In this document: piece by piece, positions 17,716 to 27,300 of the stretch | Layout: every line of letters starts with the position of its first letter | How positions within the stretch are numbered: position 1 is the first letter of the stretch | Origin: Motiliproteus sp965230735 | GTDB lineage: Bacteria > Pseudomonadota > Gammaproteobacteria > Pseudomonadales > Balneatricaceae | Length of the DNA: 64,000 nt | Assembly (NCBI RefSeq): GCF_965230735.1 | Contig: NZ_OZ246016.1 | Coordinates: forward strand, 1,116,001 to 1,180,000 | Direction of reading: 5' to 3' | Made by a program: the position numbers and the translations under genes | Notes under the pieces: model-generated | Seen by the model: the letters and a program-made list of their open reading frames with translations, nothing else | Databases searched by the model: none | Told to the model about the DNA's origin: nothing

Positions 17716-17896
17716 AGAGGCTCCCCGCAGTGCCGGTGTCGATGTCGGCCCTGAACCCGAAGGTTCAAGGTGGCGGTTCCCGAACCATATTAGGCTTCCC
17801 GTCTTGCGGACATGCGCATCAATGGCAACTGAGAACCTCCGGAAATGTGATTATCGGCTCAAGGGACTGTACCGACTGCCAAACACCGAAGGGAGC
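17716..17896 (-). ncRNA. ssrS: 6S RNA
   Basis: Read on the minus strand, the segment contains the conserved 6S blocks CAGTCCCTTGAGCCGAT, GAAGCCTAATATGG and CACCTTGAACCTTCGGGTTC in the right order and spacing. A closing stem pairs GCTCCC near the 5' end with GGGAGC near the 3' end. 6S RNA mimics an open promoter and sequesters sigma-70 RNA polymerase in stationary phase. The position between zapA and ygfA is the classical one. Ends are estimated from the promoter and terminal stem and may be off by a few bases. Confidence 0.92.
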
Positions 17897-17902
17897 AGGG
17901 CT

Positions 17903-17930
17903 ATTATACGCCGCAGTTACACAAAGTCAG
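17903..17930 (-). promoter_or_regulatory. Sigma-70 promoter of 6S RNA
   Basis: On the minus strand CTGACT is followed after 16 bp by a consensus TATAAT, placing the transcription start near 17896, which agrees with the 5' end from 6S alignment. Confidence 0.75.
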
Positions 17931-17997
17931 GTCTTGAATCTTAAGGTCGATCTGTGGTTGCGGGCCGATGGTCGGGTTTCAGGGTGGCGGTACAGAT

Positions 17998-18306
17998 TCA
18001 AGCAGGCGCTTCGTTGGTGTCTTTTTTACCGGCCATCGCCTGGGCGATCTGATCGCTGAGATGCTGTTGCTGCTGCTTCAATGCTTCGAGTTCGCGCTGG
18101 GTCTGCAGCAGTTCGTGGGTCAGGTTCAGCGCAGCCATCACCGAGATCCGATCCAGGCCGTAGACCTTGCCGCTTTGCTTAATCTCGTTCATGCGCTGAT
18201 TCAGCAGCTGTGCCGATGCCAGCAATTCCGGCTGGGCCTCAATCGGGCAACTGATCAGAAACTCTTTGCCCTGAATCTGAATCTGGACCTTGTTGGCGTC
18301 GCTCAT
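17998..18306 (-). CDS. zapA: Cell division protein ZapA
   Basis: ZapA is a 102-residue FtsZ-binding protein that crosslinks protofilaments in the Z ring. It has the N-terminal globular part (VQIQIQGKEFLISCP) and a C-terminal coiled coil (about 55-92, THELLQTQRELEALKQQQQH). It starts 5 nt after the TIGR02449-type gene and precedes 6S RNA, which is conserved synteny. Confidence 0.93.
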   Translation of the reverse strand: MSDANKVQIQIQGKEFLISCPIEAQPELLASAQLLNQRMNEIKQSGKVYGLDRISVMAALNLTHELLQTQRELEALKQQQQHLSDQIAQAMAGKKDTNEAPA

Positions 18307-18311
18307 TGTCC

Positions 18312-18524
18312 CTACCGCTCCATTGCCCGGAGGCGGTCGATCATTGCCTCTACCTGTTTTTGGGTTTCATCACGGACGATCCGGAGTCGGTTACGTTCCT
18401 GTAACAGACTCTGCTGGCGCTCTCGTAGCTGCCTGTTTTGACGCTCTAACTGGGCGCAGTAATCCAGCAGGGATTGTACCTGGCTCGGCAGATCAGATGG
18501 GGTCGGTTCCAGCATGCCGCTCAC
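18312..18524 (-). CDS. TIGR02449-type small coiled-coil protein
   Basis: This 70-residue, almost entirely coiled-coil protein (residues 12-68, LERQNRQLRERQQSLLQERNRL) belongs to the small family usually found just upstream of zapA in Pseudomonas-like genomes. A role in division beside ZapA is inferred from this linkage and from its resemblance to ZapB-like coiled coils. No enzymatic motif is present. Confidence 0.8.
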   Translation of the reverse strand: MSGMLEPTPSDLPSQVQSLLDYCAQLERQNRQLRERQQSLLQERNRLRIVRDETQKQVEAMIDRLRAMER

Positions 18525-18774
18525 TCGTTTGGACTTAGCCCAGAATAGTAGGTTGGGGCGGGTCAGGGGTCAATCATCTGTCCATTACCGGTTGGTTCTA
18601 AATTCCTGCTGCTAAGGGTTTTCTTTCTGCCATGGGATCGGCCTGCACGTTTGGCCGGGTGAGCGCCTGACATCGTGGTTACAGCACCCGGCAAATGGTA
18701 GGATTTGGTGTTTCTCATTCTTCCGGCCAGGTTGGGCAAATTCCCACCCGGCCCTGTACAGAGGTTTTTCCGCC

Positions 18775-19371
18775 GTGGCAGAGCAAGTGTCTTCCGATAT
18801 CAGTAATTTTGACCAGCTGGCCGAGCTGTTTTTACAGCATGCCGCGTTACACTCGCCGGCCGAACTGCACGGCTATCTTTGTGGTTTGTTGTCAGCCGGT
18901 AACCGACTGACATTGGACTCCTGGTTTCAGAGTGCCGCGACCCAGCTGGGGATAGAGGAAGAGCTGAGTGCACCGTTGCGGGCCGGTTTGTCGACCCTGT
19001 ATCAGGTCACGCTGGCGCAACTGGAAGAAGCCGGTTTCGACCTGCAGCCGCTGATCCCGGATGAGGAGGTCGAGTTGGCACAACGGGCCGAGGAATTGGG
19101 GCTCTGGTGTCATGGTTTTCTCTGTGGTTACGCCCTGGGTAAGGGGCGACCGGCTGAGCAGCTCAGCGAGGATGCTCGTGACGGCATCCGCGATCTGTCA
19201 CAGATCGCCCAGATCGCCGTCGATGAGGGAGCCGAAGAGGAGAGCGAAGCTGACTTTATCGAGATCTACGAATATGTACGGATGGTGGCCTTGCTGGTGT
19301 TCTCCGAGTGCAACCAGCGAGTGGTCAGTGAAGAGGGCGCCCAGCTGCCGCCTGACACCGCATTACACTGA
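18775..19371 (+). CDS. YgfB/YecA (UPF0149) family protein
   Basis: The product is a 198-residue acidic helical protein of the UPF0149 family. It has the paired motifs HGYLCGLLSAGN (about 31-42) and CHGFLCGYALGKG (about 110-122). It starts at GTG. The gene sits directly upstream of pepP, as ygfB does in E. coli and Pseudomonas. In P. aeruginosa YgfB modulates ampDh3 expression; whether that applies here is unknown. It is divergent from the zapA cluster across a 250-bp spacer with no obvious promoter match. Confidence 0.88.
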   Translation: MAEQVSSDISNFDQLAELFLQHAALHSPAELHGYLCGLLSAGNRLTLDSWFQSAATQLGIEEELSAPLRAGLSTLYQVTLAQLEEAGFDLQPLIPDEEVELAQRAEELGLWCHGFLCGYALGKGRPAEQLSEDARDGIRDLSQIAQIAVDEGAEEESEADFIEIYEYVRMVALLVFSECNQRVVSEEGAQLPPDTALH

Positions 19372-19386
19372 GCGGAGCCTTGATCG

Positions 19387-20772
19387 ATGAGTCATCCTGT
19401 TCCATCTTCGGTCGAGCCTTCGATCGATTTTGAACCCGTCAGCATCGGTGAGTTTCAGCAACGCCGGGAGCGCCTGCTGGGGCAACTGCCGCCGGGGACC
19501 GGGGTGCTGCTGCGAGCAGCAAGCCAGAAGATCCGCAATCGCGATGCCGAATACCCCTTTCGCCAGCATAGCGATTTTCACTACCTGAGCGGTTTTCCCG
19601 AGCCCGATGCCCTGATGCTGCTGATCAAGAACGCACAGGGTGAGATCCGTTCGCTGATGTTTGTGCTACCCAAAGATCCGCAACAGGAGATCTGGACCGG
19701 TTATCGCGTCGGTGCCGACGGGGTGGAGGCGCGCTTCGGCTTTGACCAGGGCTACACGCTGGACCAGCTTGATAAACTGATGCCGCCGCAGCTGCAGGGG
19801 CTGGAACAGCTCTATTTCAGCTTCAGTGATACCGAGCTGTCGGCACAACTCCAAGGGTGGTGCCAAAATCTTCAGCAGCGGCTGCGCAGTGCCGAGCAAG
19901 TACCGCAGCAGCGTCTTAATTTGGAGCCGCTGTTGCACGAGCTGCGCTTGATCAAGGGCCCTGCCGAGCAGCAGTTGATGCGGGCTGCCGGACAGATCAG
20001 CGCCGCGGCCCATCGACGGGCGATGCAGAAGTGTTGCTCCGGTATGGGTGAGTATCGTCTCGAGGCCGAGATTCAGCACGAATTCGGCCGCCATGGGTGC
20101 CGCTTTCCCGCCTATGCCAGCATCGTCGGTGGTGGCGCCAACGGCTGTATCCTGCACTACACCCAGAATAGCGACACCTTGGATGACGGTGAACTGGTGC
20201 TGATCGATGCCGGCGCCGAGGTGGAAGGCTACGCCGGGGATATTACCCGTACCTTCCCGATCAACGGTCAATTCAGTGATGATCAACGTGCGCTGTACCA
20301 AGTGGTGCTGGACGCCCAGCAGGCCGCGATTGCAGTGGTAAAGCCCGGTGCACGCTTTGACGATCCCCATCAGATCGCTCTGAAGCTGTTGGTCGTGGGG
20401 CTGGTCAAGCTCGGGTTGCTGCAGGGGGACCCGGACGAACTGATCGAACAGGAAGCCTACAAACCCTTCTACATGCATCGCACCAGCCACTGGCTGGGGC
20501 TGGATGTGCATGATGTCGGCGAATACAAACAGCAGGGTGAATCGCGCATCTTAGAGCCGGGCATGGTACTGACCATCGAGCCCGGGCTGTATATCGCACC
20601 GAACAATGAGACGGTCGAGCCTCGCTGGCGGGGTATCGGTATTCGGATCGAGGACGATGTGCTGGTGACCGATAGCGGTCATGAGGTGCTGACCGAGTCG
20701 GTGCCTAAAACGATTGATGGGATTGAGCGGTTGATGAATCAGCAACCGCGTCAACTGACCGAGGCGGAGTGA
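19387..20772 (+). CDS. pepP: Xaa-Pro aminopeptidase P
   Basis: This cytosolic metallopeptidase removes N-terminal residues next to proline. It is 461 residues. The creatinase-like N-domain is followed by the pita-bread catalytic domain with all dimetal ligands: D274, D285, H368, E398 and E422. The gene lies in a tight ygfB-pepP-ubiH-ubiI operon. Its TGA overlaps the ATG of ubiH (TGATG). Confidence 0.96.
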   Translation: MSHPVPSSVEPSIDFEPVSIGEFQQRRERLLGQLPPGTGVLLRAASQKIRNRDAEYPFRQHSDFHYLSGFPEPDALMLLIKNAQGEIRSLMFVLPKDPQQEIWTGYRVGADGVEARFGFDQGYTLDQLDKLMPPQLQGLEQLYFSFSDTELSAQLQGWCQNLQQRLRSAEQVPQQRLNLEPLLHELRLIKGPAEQQLMRAAGQISAAAHRRAMQKCCSGMGEYRLEAEIQHEFGRHGCRFPAYASIVGGGANGCILHYTQNSDTLDDGELVLIDAGAEVEGYAGDITRTFPINGQFSDDQRALYQVVLDAQQAAIAVVKPGARFDDPHQIALKLLVVGLVKLGLLQGDPDELIEQEAYKPFYMHRTSHWLGLDVHDVGEYKQQGESRILEPGMVLTIEPGLYIAPNNETVEPRWRGIGIRIEDDVLVTDSGHEVLTESVPKTIDGIERLMNQQPRQLTEAE

Positions 20773-22055
20773 TGGAAAACTGTGATATCGCCATTGTCGG
20801 CGGGGGCATGGTCGGTGCGGCACTGGCGCTGGCGCTGGCCAAGGGACAGCAGCCGGGGAAAACGCTGAAGATCGTGGTGTTCGAAGCGTTCGAGATGCCG
20901 CAGCAGAGCGATCAGCCGCTGCAGCCGAGCTACGATGCTCGTTCGACCGCGTTGTCCTTGGGCACCCGGCATGTGTTTGAACGCCTCGGAGTCTGGTCCG
21001 CGTTGGCTCCCAGTGCCTGTCCGATCGGCCATATTCGAGTGTCCGACAAGGGGCATTTCGGTGCCGTGCGCTTGGATGCCGACAAGGAGAACGTACCGGC
21101 ACTGGGTTATGTGGTGGAGAACCGCAGCCTGGGGCGGGTGCTGATGCAACCGTTGCAGCAGCCGGATTCCGGCGTCGAGTTCCGCTGTCCGGCCGAAGTC
21201 GTGGCCGCCCGTCCGACCGCCCAGGGAAGTCTTATCGAATACGAATACGACGGCGAGGTCTGTGGTATTGAGGCAGGACTGTTGGTGATCTGCGATGGCG
21301 GACGCTCGGGGTTGCGTGAGCAACTGCATATCGACAGTACCGAAACGCCTTATGAACAGTGTGCTCTGATCGCCAACCTGTCCCTGGATCGACCCCATGG
21401 TGCGATCGCCTACGAGCGTTTTACCGATCAGGGACCGATGGCGCTGCTGCCGCTGCACGATGATGAACAGGGCAAGCCTCGGGCTGCGCTGGTCTGGAGT
21501 GTGCCGATGGAGCAGGCCGACGAGCTGTTGAACATCGATGATCAGGCGTTTCTGCGTCAGTTGCACGACCAGTTCGGCTACCGTGCCGGTCGGATCACCC
21601 GGGTCGGAGAGCGTCACAGCTATCCGCTGAAACTGATGCGAACCCGTGAGCAGGTCCGTCGTGGCGTGGCGGTTTTAGGTAACGCCGCCCATACGTTGCA
21701 CCCGATCGCCGGCCAGGGTTTTAACCTGGCCCTGCGTGGCGCGATGGTATTGGCGCAGGAGCTGTTGTCGGCCCAGCGGCAGGGGCTACCGTTGGGCGGC
21801 TTGGAGACGCTGAACCGCTTCCATGATCAGCTGGGCTGGGATCAGTACAAAACCATCGGTTTCAGTGATCGTGCCACCGTGCTGTTCTCCAATGATCAGT
21901 CGCTGCTGGTGATGGCCCGCAATGTCGGATTGTTGGGAATGGAACTGGCATCGCCGCTCAAGCATGCCTTTGCTGATAGCGCGATGGGGCTGGATGTGGC
22001 CTTGCCGGAACTGGGCGGCGCGTACCGCCATCAGGTGACTAAGGAGTCAGCATGA
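20772..22055 (+). CDS. ubiH: 2-octaprenyl-6-methoxyphenol hydroxylase UbiH
   Basis: UbiH is a class A flavoprotein monooxygenase hydroxylating the ubiquinone ring (C1 position in E. coli). The 427-residue product shows the FAD dinucleotide motif IAIVGGGMVGAAL at the N-terminus and the second FAD motif GNAAHTLHPIAGQGFNL. The GN variant of the usual GD is also found in E. coli UbiH and helps separate it from UbiI. A GTG three bases upstream is in frame, but the ATG overlapping the pepP stop is preferred. Confidence 0.92.
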   Translation: MENCDIAIVGGGMVGAALALALAKGQQPGKTLKIVVFEAFEMPQQSDQPLQPSYDARSTALSLGTRHVFERLGVWSALAPSACPIGHIRVSDKGHFGAVRLDADKENVPALGYVVENRSLGRVLMQPLQQPDSGVEFRCPAEVVAARPTAQGSLIEYEYDGEVCGIEAGLLVICDGGRSGLREQLHIDSTETPYEQCALIANLSLDRPHGAIAYERFTDQGPMALLPLHDDEQGKPRAALVWSVPMEQADELLNIDDQAFLRQLHDQFGYRAGRITRVGERHSYPLKLMRTREQVRRGVAVLGNAAHTLHPIAGQGFNLALRGAMVLAQELLSAQRQGLPLGGLETLNRFHDQLGWDQYKTIGFSDRATVLFSNDQSLLVMARNVGLLGMELASPLKHAFADSAMGLDVALPELGGAYRHQVTKESA

Positions 22056-23362
22056 GCGAAAACCAAATCGCAGCTGCCATGCCGCTGGATCGAGAGGTCG
22101 ATGTTGCCATCGTTGGGGGTGGCATGGTGGGGCAGGCACTGGCCTGTGGCCTGGGATCCAGTGCGCTGTCGGTGGCGGTGATCGATCCGTTGCAGACCGA
22201 TGCGGCGCAGCGGCTTGCCAAGGTGAAATCGGAGGCGAAGCAGGGGTTTGATCCCCGGGTCAGTGCGTTGAGCCTGGCCTCGGAGCAGATACTGCGCTCC
22301 CTCGACGCCTGGCCGACCATGGAGCTGTTGCGGGTCGAACCCTACCAGCGGATGCGGGTCTGGGACGGCGAGGGCACGGCAGAAATTAGTTTCTCCGCCG
22401 CCGAGCAACATCAGAGCCACCTGGGGCACCTGGTCGAAAACCGGGTCACCCTGGCGGGGCTGCAGCAGTCGCTGGAGCAGCATGACAATATCGAATGGCT
22501 CGGTGGCCGTACTATCGCCACCCTGTCGGAGCCCGAGGCGGACGGTCTCGACAGCTGGCGAATCCTGAGTCTCGACGATGGCAGTCGGCTCAAGGCGCGG
22601 CTGGTGGTGGCTGCTGACGGCGCCCGCTCGGCCACCCGCCATCTGGCCGGGATGCCGCTGAGCGAATGGGACTATCAGCATCACGCCATCGTGACCACCA
22701 TTACCACCGAGCAGCCACATCAGCAGACCGCCTGGCAGCGTTTTACCGAGGATGGCCCGTTGGCACTGTTGCCGCTGGCCGGTGATGGGCACCAGCTCTC
22801 GATCGTCTGGTCAACGTCGCCCAATCATGCCGATGCGTTGATGGCGATGGATGATGCCGCCTTTAGTGAGGCGCTGGGGCAGGCGTTCGAGTTTCGATTG
22901 GGGCGGATCACCGAGGTTGATCCTCGCTTTAAATTCCCGCTGACCCAGCGCCATGCCAAAGACTATGTGGCGCCGTCGTTAGCGTTGGTGGGGGATGCCG
23001 CCCATACCATCCATCCGCTGGCCGGACAGGGGGTTAACCTGGGATTGCTGGATGCCGCTACCCTGGCCGAAGAGCTGTTGGCGTCCAGCGAATTGGGACT
23101 GCCGCTGGGTGAACTGCAACGACTGCGTCGCTATCAGCGCCGCCGCCAGGGTGAGAACCTGCAGATGATGGCCACCATGGCCGCATTCCGTCATCTGTAT
23201 GGCGAGGTGCCGCCGGTAGTGCATTGGCTGCGAAATGTCGGGATGAAGCAGGTGGCCGCGACCGGTCCGCTGAAGCGGTTGCTGGTGCGCCATGCGCTGG
23301 GGCTGGAGGGTGATCTGCCGCAGCTGGCGCGGCGCCCCCTGGACCAGACCGGACTTGGATAA
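22052..23362 (+). CDS. ubiI: UbiI/VisC-type FAD-dependent hydroxylase
   Basis: This 436-residue paralogue of the preceding gene overlaps it by 4 nt (ATGA). It has VAIVGGGMVGQAL and GDAAHTIHPLAGQGVNLG. In E. coli the visC product UbiI hydroxylates C5 of the ubiquinone precursor, and the pepP-ubiH-ubiI order is the same. UbiF-type activity (C6) cannot be excluded, because the subfamilies are close and some bacteria use one enzyme for several positions. Confidence 0.88.
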   Translation: MSENQIAAAMPLDREVDVAIVGGGMVGQALACGLGSSALSVAVIDPLQTDAAQRLAKVKSEAKQGFDPRVSALSLASEQILRSLDAWPTMELLRVEPYQRMRVWDGEGTAEISFSAAEQHQSHLGHLVENRVTLAGLQQSLEQHDNIEWLGGRTIATLSEPEADGLDSWRILSLDDGSRLKARLVVAADGARSATRHLAGMPLSEWDYQHHAIVTTITTEQPHQQTAWQRFTEDGPLALLPLAGDGHQLSIVWSTSPNHADALMAMDDAAFSEALGQAFEFRLGRITEVDPRFKFPLTQRHAKDYVAPSLALVGDAAHTIHPLAGQGVNLGLLDAATLAEELLASSELGLPLGELQRLRRYQRRRQGENLQMMATMAAFRHLYGEVPPVVHWLRNVGMKQVAATGPLKRLLVRHALGLEGDLPQLARRPLDQTGLG

Positions 23363-23499
23363 AATCGCCTGTCGGCAGGCTAGCCCCTGCCCAAAGTAAT
23401 GAAATTTCTAGGGCCTTGGTGAAAAACCGAGCTAGAATATTGTTTCGAATTTCCCCGGTGGAACCGGGCTCGCTATTTTTTCGTTGAGAGGACGACCCC

Positions 23500-23892
23500 A
23501 TGAGTAACATCCCTGCTGAGCTGAAGTATGTATCCAGCCATGAATGGATTCGTGATGAAGGCGATGGCACCGTAACGATCGGGATTACCGACCACGCTCA
23601 GGAACTGCTGGGTGATGTGGTCTTTGTTGAACTTCCGGAGGTTGGCGAGAGCTTCTCTTCGGGCGATGACATGGGTGTGGTTGAGTCGGTGAAGGCGGCC
23701 TCCGATATCTATGCCCCGATCGGCCTGGAAGTGGTTGCGGTCAATGCGGAGTTGGAAGACTCTCCCGAGTTGGTCAACTCCGACTGCTACGGTGACGGCT
23801 GGTTCTTCCGGGTTCGTCCTACCGATGCCAGCGAGCTGGAAGGGCTGCTGGATGCTGAAGCCTACGGCGAGCTTTGCGAGTCGGAGTCTTAA
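23500..23892 (+). CDS. gcvH: Glycine cleavage system H protein
   Basis: GcvH is the lipoyl shuttle protein carrying the aminomethyl group between GcvP and GcvT. It is 130 residues, with the lipoylation lysine K65 in VVESVKAASDIYAP. A good GAGAGGA ribosome-binding site is present. Neither gcvP nor gcvT is nearby, so this is a stand-alone gcvH, as in Pseudomonas. No glycine-riboswitch pattern was seen in the 137-nt leader. Confidence 0.96.
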   Translation: MSNIPAELKYVSSHEWIRDEGDGTVTIGITDHAQELLGDVVFVELPEVGESFSSGDDMGVVESVKAASDIYAPIGLEVVAVNAELEDSPELVNSDCYGDGWFFRVRPTDASELEGLLDAEAYGELCESES

Positions 23893-23938
23893 TCCGATTC
23901 CAGGCCCGGGCGGATGACCCTGCCCGGACGTCGCACCG

Positions 23939-23970
23939 GCCCTGCTGAGACTTCGGCAGGGCTTTCTTTT
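23939..23970 (+). terminator. Intrinsic terminator after gcvH
   Basis: GCCCTGC, a ten-base loop, then GCAGGGC and TTTCTTTT, 46 nt after the gcvH stop. Confidence 0.8.
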
Positions 23971-24065
23971 ATGTGCTTTTTGCCTCTCGCACCGTGCTTC
24001 TTGCTCAACGGTGTGACTGCCTCCCCAAACCGCTAATTCTGAACGTTCATTGAGAGTACCTGACC

Positions 24066-25274
24066 TTGCAACAGTCGACCCCGCTACAAGTCCTGCGTTT
24101 AAAAGCCAAAGCCGATCGCCGTTTACGGGGCGGTCATCTATGGATCTACAGCAATGAGGTCGATACCAAAGCGACCCCGCTGAAACAGTTTCAGGTCGGA
24201 GAGCAGGTGGTGGTCGAGCAGGCCGGCGGTAAGCCCTTGGGGGTCGCCTATCTGAATCCCAACAACCTGATCTGTGGTCGCATGGTCAGCCGGGATCCGG
24301 CCCAGTTACTGGATCGCTCGTTGCTGGTACATCGGCTCAAAATAGCCCTGTCACTGCGCCAGCGCTGTTTCGAGCAGGATTGCTATCGACTGGTCTATGG
24401 CGACAGTGATGGCTTGCCGGGACTGGTGGTGGATCGATTCTACGACCTGCTGGTGGTGCAGATCTCCAGCGCCGGCATGGAACGCCTGAAATCTGAGCTG
24501 GTCGATGCCTTGCAGCAGGTGATCAAGCCGAGCGCGATTCTGCTGCGTAACGACGGCAAGATGCGGGCGATGGAAGGGCTGGAAAGTTATGTCGAGACCG
24601 CGCTGGGTGAGGTGCCGGAGCTGGCGCCGCTGGTGGAGAACGGGGTTAACTTTGCTGCCCCGGTACTGACCGGCCAGAAGACCGGCTGGTTCTACGATCA
24701 CCGGATGAACCGGGCCCGGCTGCAACAGCATGTCGCCGGTAAGCGGGTGCTGGATGTGTTCAGCTATATCGGCGGTTGGGGGGTGCAGGCGGCGGCGGCC
24801 GGTGCTGCCGAGGTGGTCTGCCTGGATGCCTCATCGACGGCGCTGGATGTGGTCGAGCACAACGCCCAGCTCAATGGCGTTGCCGACCAGGTCCAGACGC
24901 TGCAGGGTGATGCCTTTGAGGGGCTCAAGCAGCTCAAGGCCGAGGCGGAGAAGTTCGATGTGATCGTGGTCGATCCGCCGGCCTTTATCCAGAAACGCAA
25001 GGATATCCGTAACGGCGAGCAGGCCTACCAGCGTATCAACCAACTGGCGATCAGTCTGCTGGCCCGTGACGGGCTGTTGGTGTCCGCTTCCTGCTCGATG
25101 CACCTGCAGCGGGATCGGTTGGTGGAGATCATTCGCGCCTCCAGTCGCCAGGTTGATCGTCAGGCCCAGATCATCGAACAGGGGCATCAGGGCGCTGACC
25201 ATCCGGTTCATCCGGCGATCCCGGAAACCGACTATCTTAAGTCGATGTTTGTCAGGATTCTGCCGAGTTTCTGA
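24066..25274 (+). CDS. rlmI: 23S rRNA m5C1962 methyltransferase RlmI
   Basis: RlmI is a SAM-dependent RNA methyltransferase of 402 residues with an N-terminal PUA domain (about 5-80, GGHLWIYSNEVD), a central EEHEE-type subdomain and a C-terminal Rossmann domain with VLDVFSYIGGWGVQAA (motif I), VVDPPAF (motif IV) and the catalytic cysteine in SASCSMHL. The start is TTG with GAGAG upstream; no ATG fits the conserved N-terminus. Confidence 0.9.
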   Translation: MQQSTPLQVLRLKAKADRRLRGGHLWIYSNEVDTKATPLKQFQVGEQVVVEQAGGKPLGVAYLNPNNLICGRMVSRDPAQLLDRSLLVHRLKIALSLRQRCFEQDCYRLVYGDSDGLPGLVVDRFYDLLVVQISSAGMERLKSELVDALQQVIKPSAILLRNDGKMRAMEGLESYVETALGEVPELAPLVENGVNFAAPVLTGQKTGWFYDHRMNRARLQQHVAGKRVLDVFSYIGGWGVQAAAAGAAEVVCLDASSTALDVVEHNAQLNGVADQVQTLQGDAFEGLKQLKAEAEKFDVIVVDPPAFIQKRKDIRNGEQAYQRINQLAISLLARDGLLVSASCSMHLQRDRLVEIIRASSRQVDRQAQIIEQGHQGADHPVHPAIPETDYLKSMFVRILPSF

Positions 25275-25324
25275 ACCGGCTGCACAGTGGCTGGATGCAA
25301 CACGGCGGCAACGGAGGATAGGCG

Positions 25325-26362
25325 ATGCAATACCAGACGTTGGGTCGGAGTGATCTGAAGGTTAGTCGGATCTGCCTGGGTACCATGACCTGGGGCGAGC
25401 AAAACAGCGAAGCCGAGGCGTTCGAACAGCTGGATCTGGCGCTGGATCGCGGGGTTAATTTCTTTGATACCGCCGAGCTCTATCCGATTCCGCCGAAGGC
25501 AGCGACCCAGGGCGAGACCGAGCGGATAATCGGTCGCTGGCTAAAAGCCCGGAGTAATCGCGATCGTTGCGTGCTGGCGTCTAAGGTTGCCGGTCCCGGT
25601 GACTTTGTCCGTTATATCCGGCCGAACCTGAGTCTGAGTCGGGATCATATTCGGCAGGCGATTCAGGGCAGTCTGACGCGGCTCGGAGTCGACTACCTGG
25701 ATCTGTATCAGTTGCACTGGCCGGACCGGGCCACCAATTTCTTCGGCCAACTGGGCTATACCCATCAGCCGGAGAAGGACGGGGCACCGTTGCTGGAATC
25801 GCTGCAGGCGCTGGCTGAACTGATCGATGAAGGGCTGGTTCGACAGATCGGTGTCTCCAACGAAACGCCCTGGGGGGTGATGCGGCTGCAGGAGCTGGCC
25901 CGCACTGAAAAACTGCCGATGACGGTAACGGTGCAGAATCCCTACAACCTATTAAATCGCAGCACCGAGGTCGGGCTGGCCGAGGTGCTGCAGCGTGAAC
26001 AGATCGACTTGTTGCCCTATTCGCCGTTGGGGTTTGGGGTGCTGAGTGGCAAGTACCTGGATGGAGGTTTGCCGAAAGGATCTCGGCTGCAGCTATACCC
26101 CAATTACCGGCGCTATGTCACCGAGCGGGGCGTTGAAGCGACCCGGGCCTATGTCGAACTGGCCCGTGAGTACGGGCAGACGCCGAGTCAGATGGCGTTG
26201 GCGTTTGTGAACAGTCGGCCCTTTGTCGGTAGCACCATTATCGGTGCTACGACGATGGAACAGCTTCGCAGCAATATCGACAGTATCGATCTGCATCTGG
26301 GCGAAGAGCAGCTCAAGGCGATCGAAGCGATTCATGCCCGCTATCCGATACCCTGTCCCTGA
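25325..26362 (+). CDS. tas: Tas-type aldo/keto reductase
   Basis: This 345-residue NADPH-dependent aldo/keto reductase is colinear with E. coli Tas (346 residues). The motifs MQYQTLGRSDLKVSRICLGTMTWGEQNSE, TAELYPIPP and YLDLYQLHWPDRATNFFG are shared in order. The catalytic Asp-Tyr-Lys-His set is covered by FFDTAELY, LASKV and LYQLHW. Tas restores prephenate-dehydrogenase function in starving E. coli tyrosine auxotrophs, but the physiological substrate is uncertain. Confidence 0.88.
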   Translation: MQYQTLGRSDLKVSRICLGTMTWGEQNSEAEAFEQLDLALDRGVNFFDTAELYPIPPKAATQGETERIIGRWLKARSNRDRCVLASKVAGPGDFVRYIRPNLSLSRDHIRQAIQGSLTRLGVDYLDLYQLHWPDRATNFFGQLGYTHQPEKDGAPLLESLQALAELIDEGLVRQIGVSNETPWGVMRLQELARTEKLPMTVTVQNPYNLLNRSTEVGLAEVLQREQIDLLPYSPLGFGVLSGKYLDGGLPKGSRLQLYPNYRRYVTERGVEATRAYVELAREYGQTPSQMALAFVNSRPFVGSTIIGATTMEQLRSNIDSIDLHLGEEQLKAIEAIHARYPIPCP

Positions 26363-26388
26363 ATTTTTGAAATCTCTTGTCCGCTGAT

Positions 26389-27045
26389 CTAGTTACGTAG
26401 ACTGATCAGCTGCCAGCCCTTGGCCTTGGCGTGTTCGGTCAAGGCTTCGTCAGCGTCGACGGCGATCGGGTGGTCGACCAGTTCCAGCAACGGGATGTCG
26501 TTGCGGGAGTCGGAGTAGAAATAGCTGTCGGTAAGCTCGTGATCCCGCTCGGCCAGCCACTGATTCAAGCGCTCGACCTTACCGTCCTGGAAGCAGGGCG
26601 TGCCGACCAGTTCGCCGGTATAGCGACCGTCGATCACCTCCGGTTCGGTGGCCAGCATGTCATCGACGCCGAGCAGTTCGGCAATCGGACCGGTGACGAA
26701 ACGGTTGGTGGCGGTGATGATCAGCAGGAAGTCGCCGGCATCGCGATGCTTTTGCAGCAGTGCTTTGGCCTGATCCAGCATGATCGGGGCGATCTTCTGC
26801 TGCATAAATTGATCGTGCAGCTGTGCCAGCTGTTCGGCGGACCAGCGGGTCAGCGGCTCCAGTGCAAAAGCCTGGTAAGCGTAGATGTCCAGTTGGCCGC
26901 GCTGGTAATCCAGATAGAAGCGGTCGTTGGCTTCTTTATACTGCTCGGCATCGACCAACCCTTGTTCCACCAGAAATTCGCCCCAGGCGTGATCGCTGTC
27001 GCCGGCAATCAGGGTGTTATCCAGATCAAAAATCGCCAGTGCCAC
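26389..27045 (-). CDS. HAD-IB family phosphatase (SerB-like)
   Basis: The product is a 218-residue HAD hydrolase of subfamily IB. It has motif I FDLDNTLIAGDSD (nucleophile D7), motif II IITATN, and motif III/IV YFYSDSRNDIPLLELV. It belongs to the group that sits next to rppH in Pseudomonas (for example PA0335) and is related to phosphoserine phosphatase. The actual substrate is unknown. It is divergent from rppH. Confidence 0.85.
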   Translation of the reverse strand: MALAIFDLDNTLIAGDSDHAWGEFLVEQGLVDAEQYKEANDRFYLDYQRGQLDIYAYQAFALEPLTRWSAEQLAQLHDQFMQQKIAPIMLDQAKALLQKHRDAGDFLLIITATNRFVTGPIAELLGVDDMLATEPEVIDGRYTGELVGTPCFQDGKVERLNQWLAERDHELTDSYFYSDSRNDIPLLELVDHPIAVDADEALTEHAKAKGWQLISLRN

Positions 27046-27300
27046 GGCAGCCTCCGTTATTTTCGGGTAGATGGAAGATCAAGGGGGCTCAAGCATAGAG
27101 CTTCCCGCGCGGGCTGACAATGATCCTGTGCCGGCAACTGGTCAAACCAGTTATGAATTGGTGATCGCGCTGAAGTATGGAACAATAGCCGGAGGTTGCC
27201 GAAATTCTCCCGCGTTTTTCTGCACCCGCAGGAATCTGTCATTATGCCCGCTGAACTCGGGAAAACAGGTTGCCTACGATAACTAGAATAATGGTGTTGC

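Noticed and set aside
17655..18059. 134-codon plus-strand frame between ygfA and zapA
   Set aside because: It lies across the 6S RNA gene, whose conserved sequence blocks and promoter explain the region.
23363..23499. Glycine riboswitch before gcvH
   Set aside because: The spacer is only 137 nt and shows none of the paired aptamer cores.
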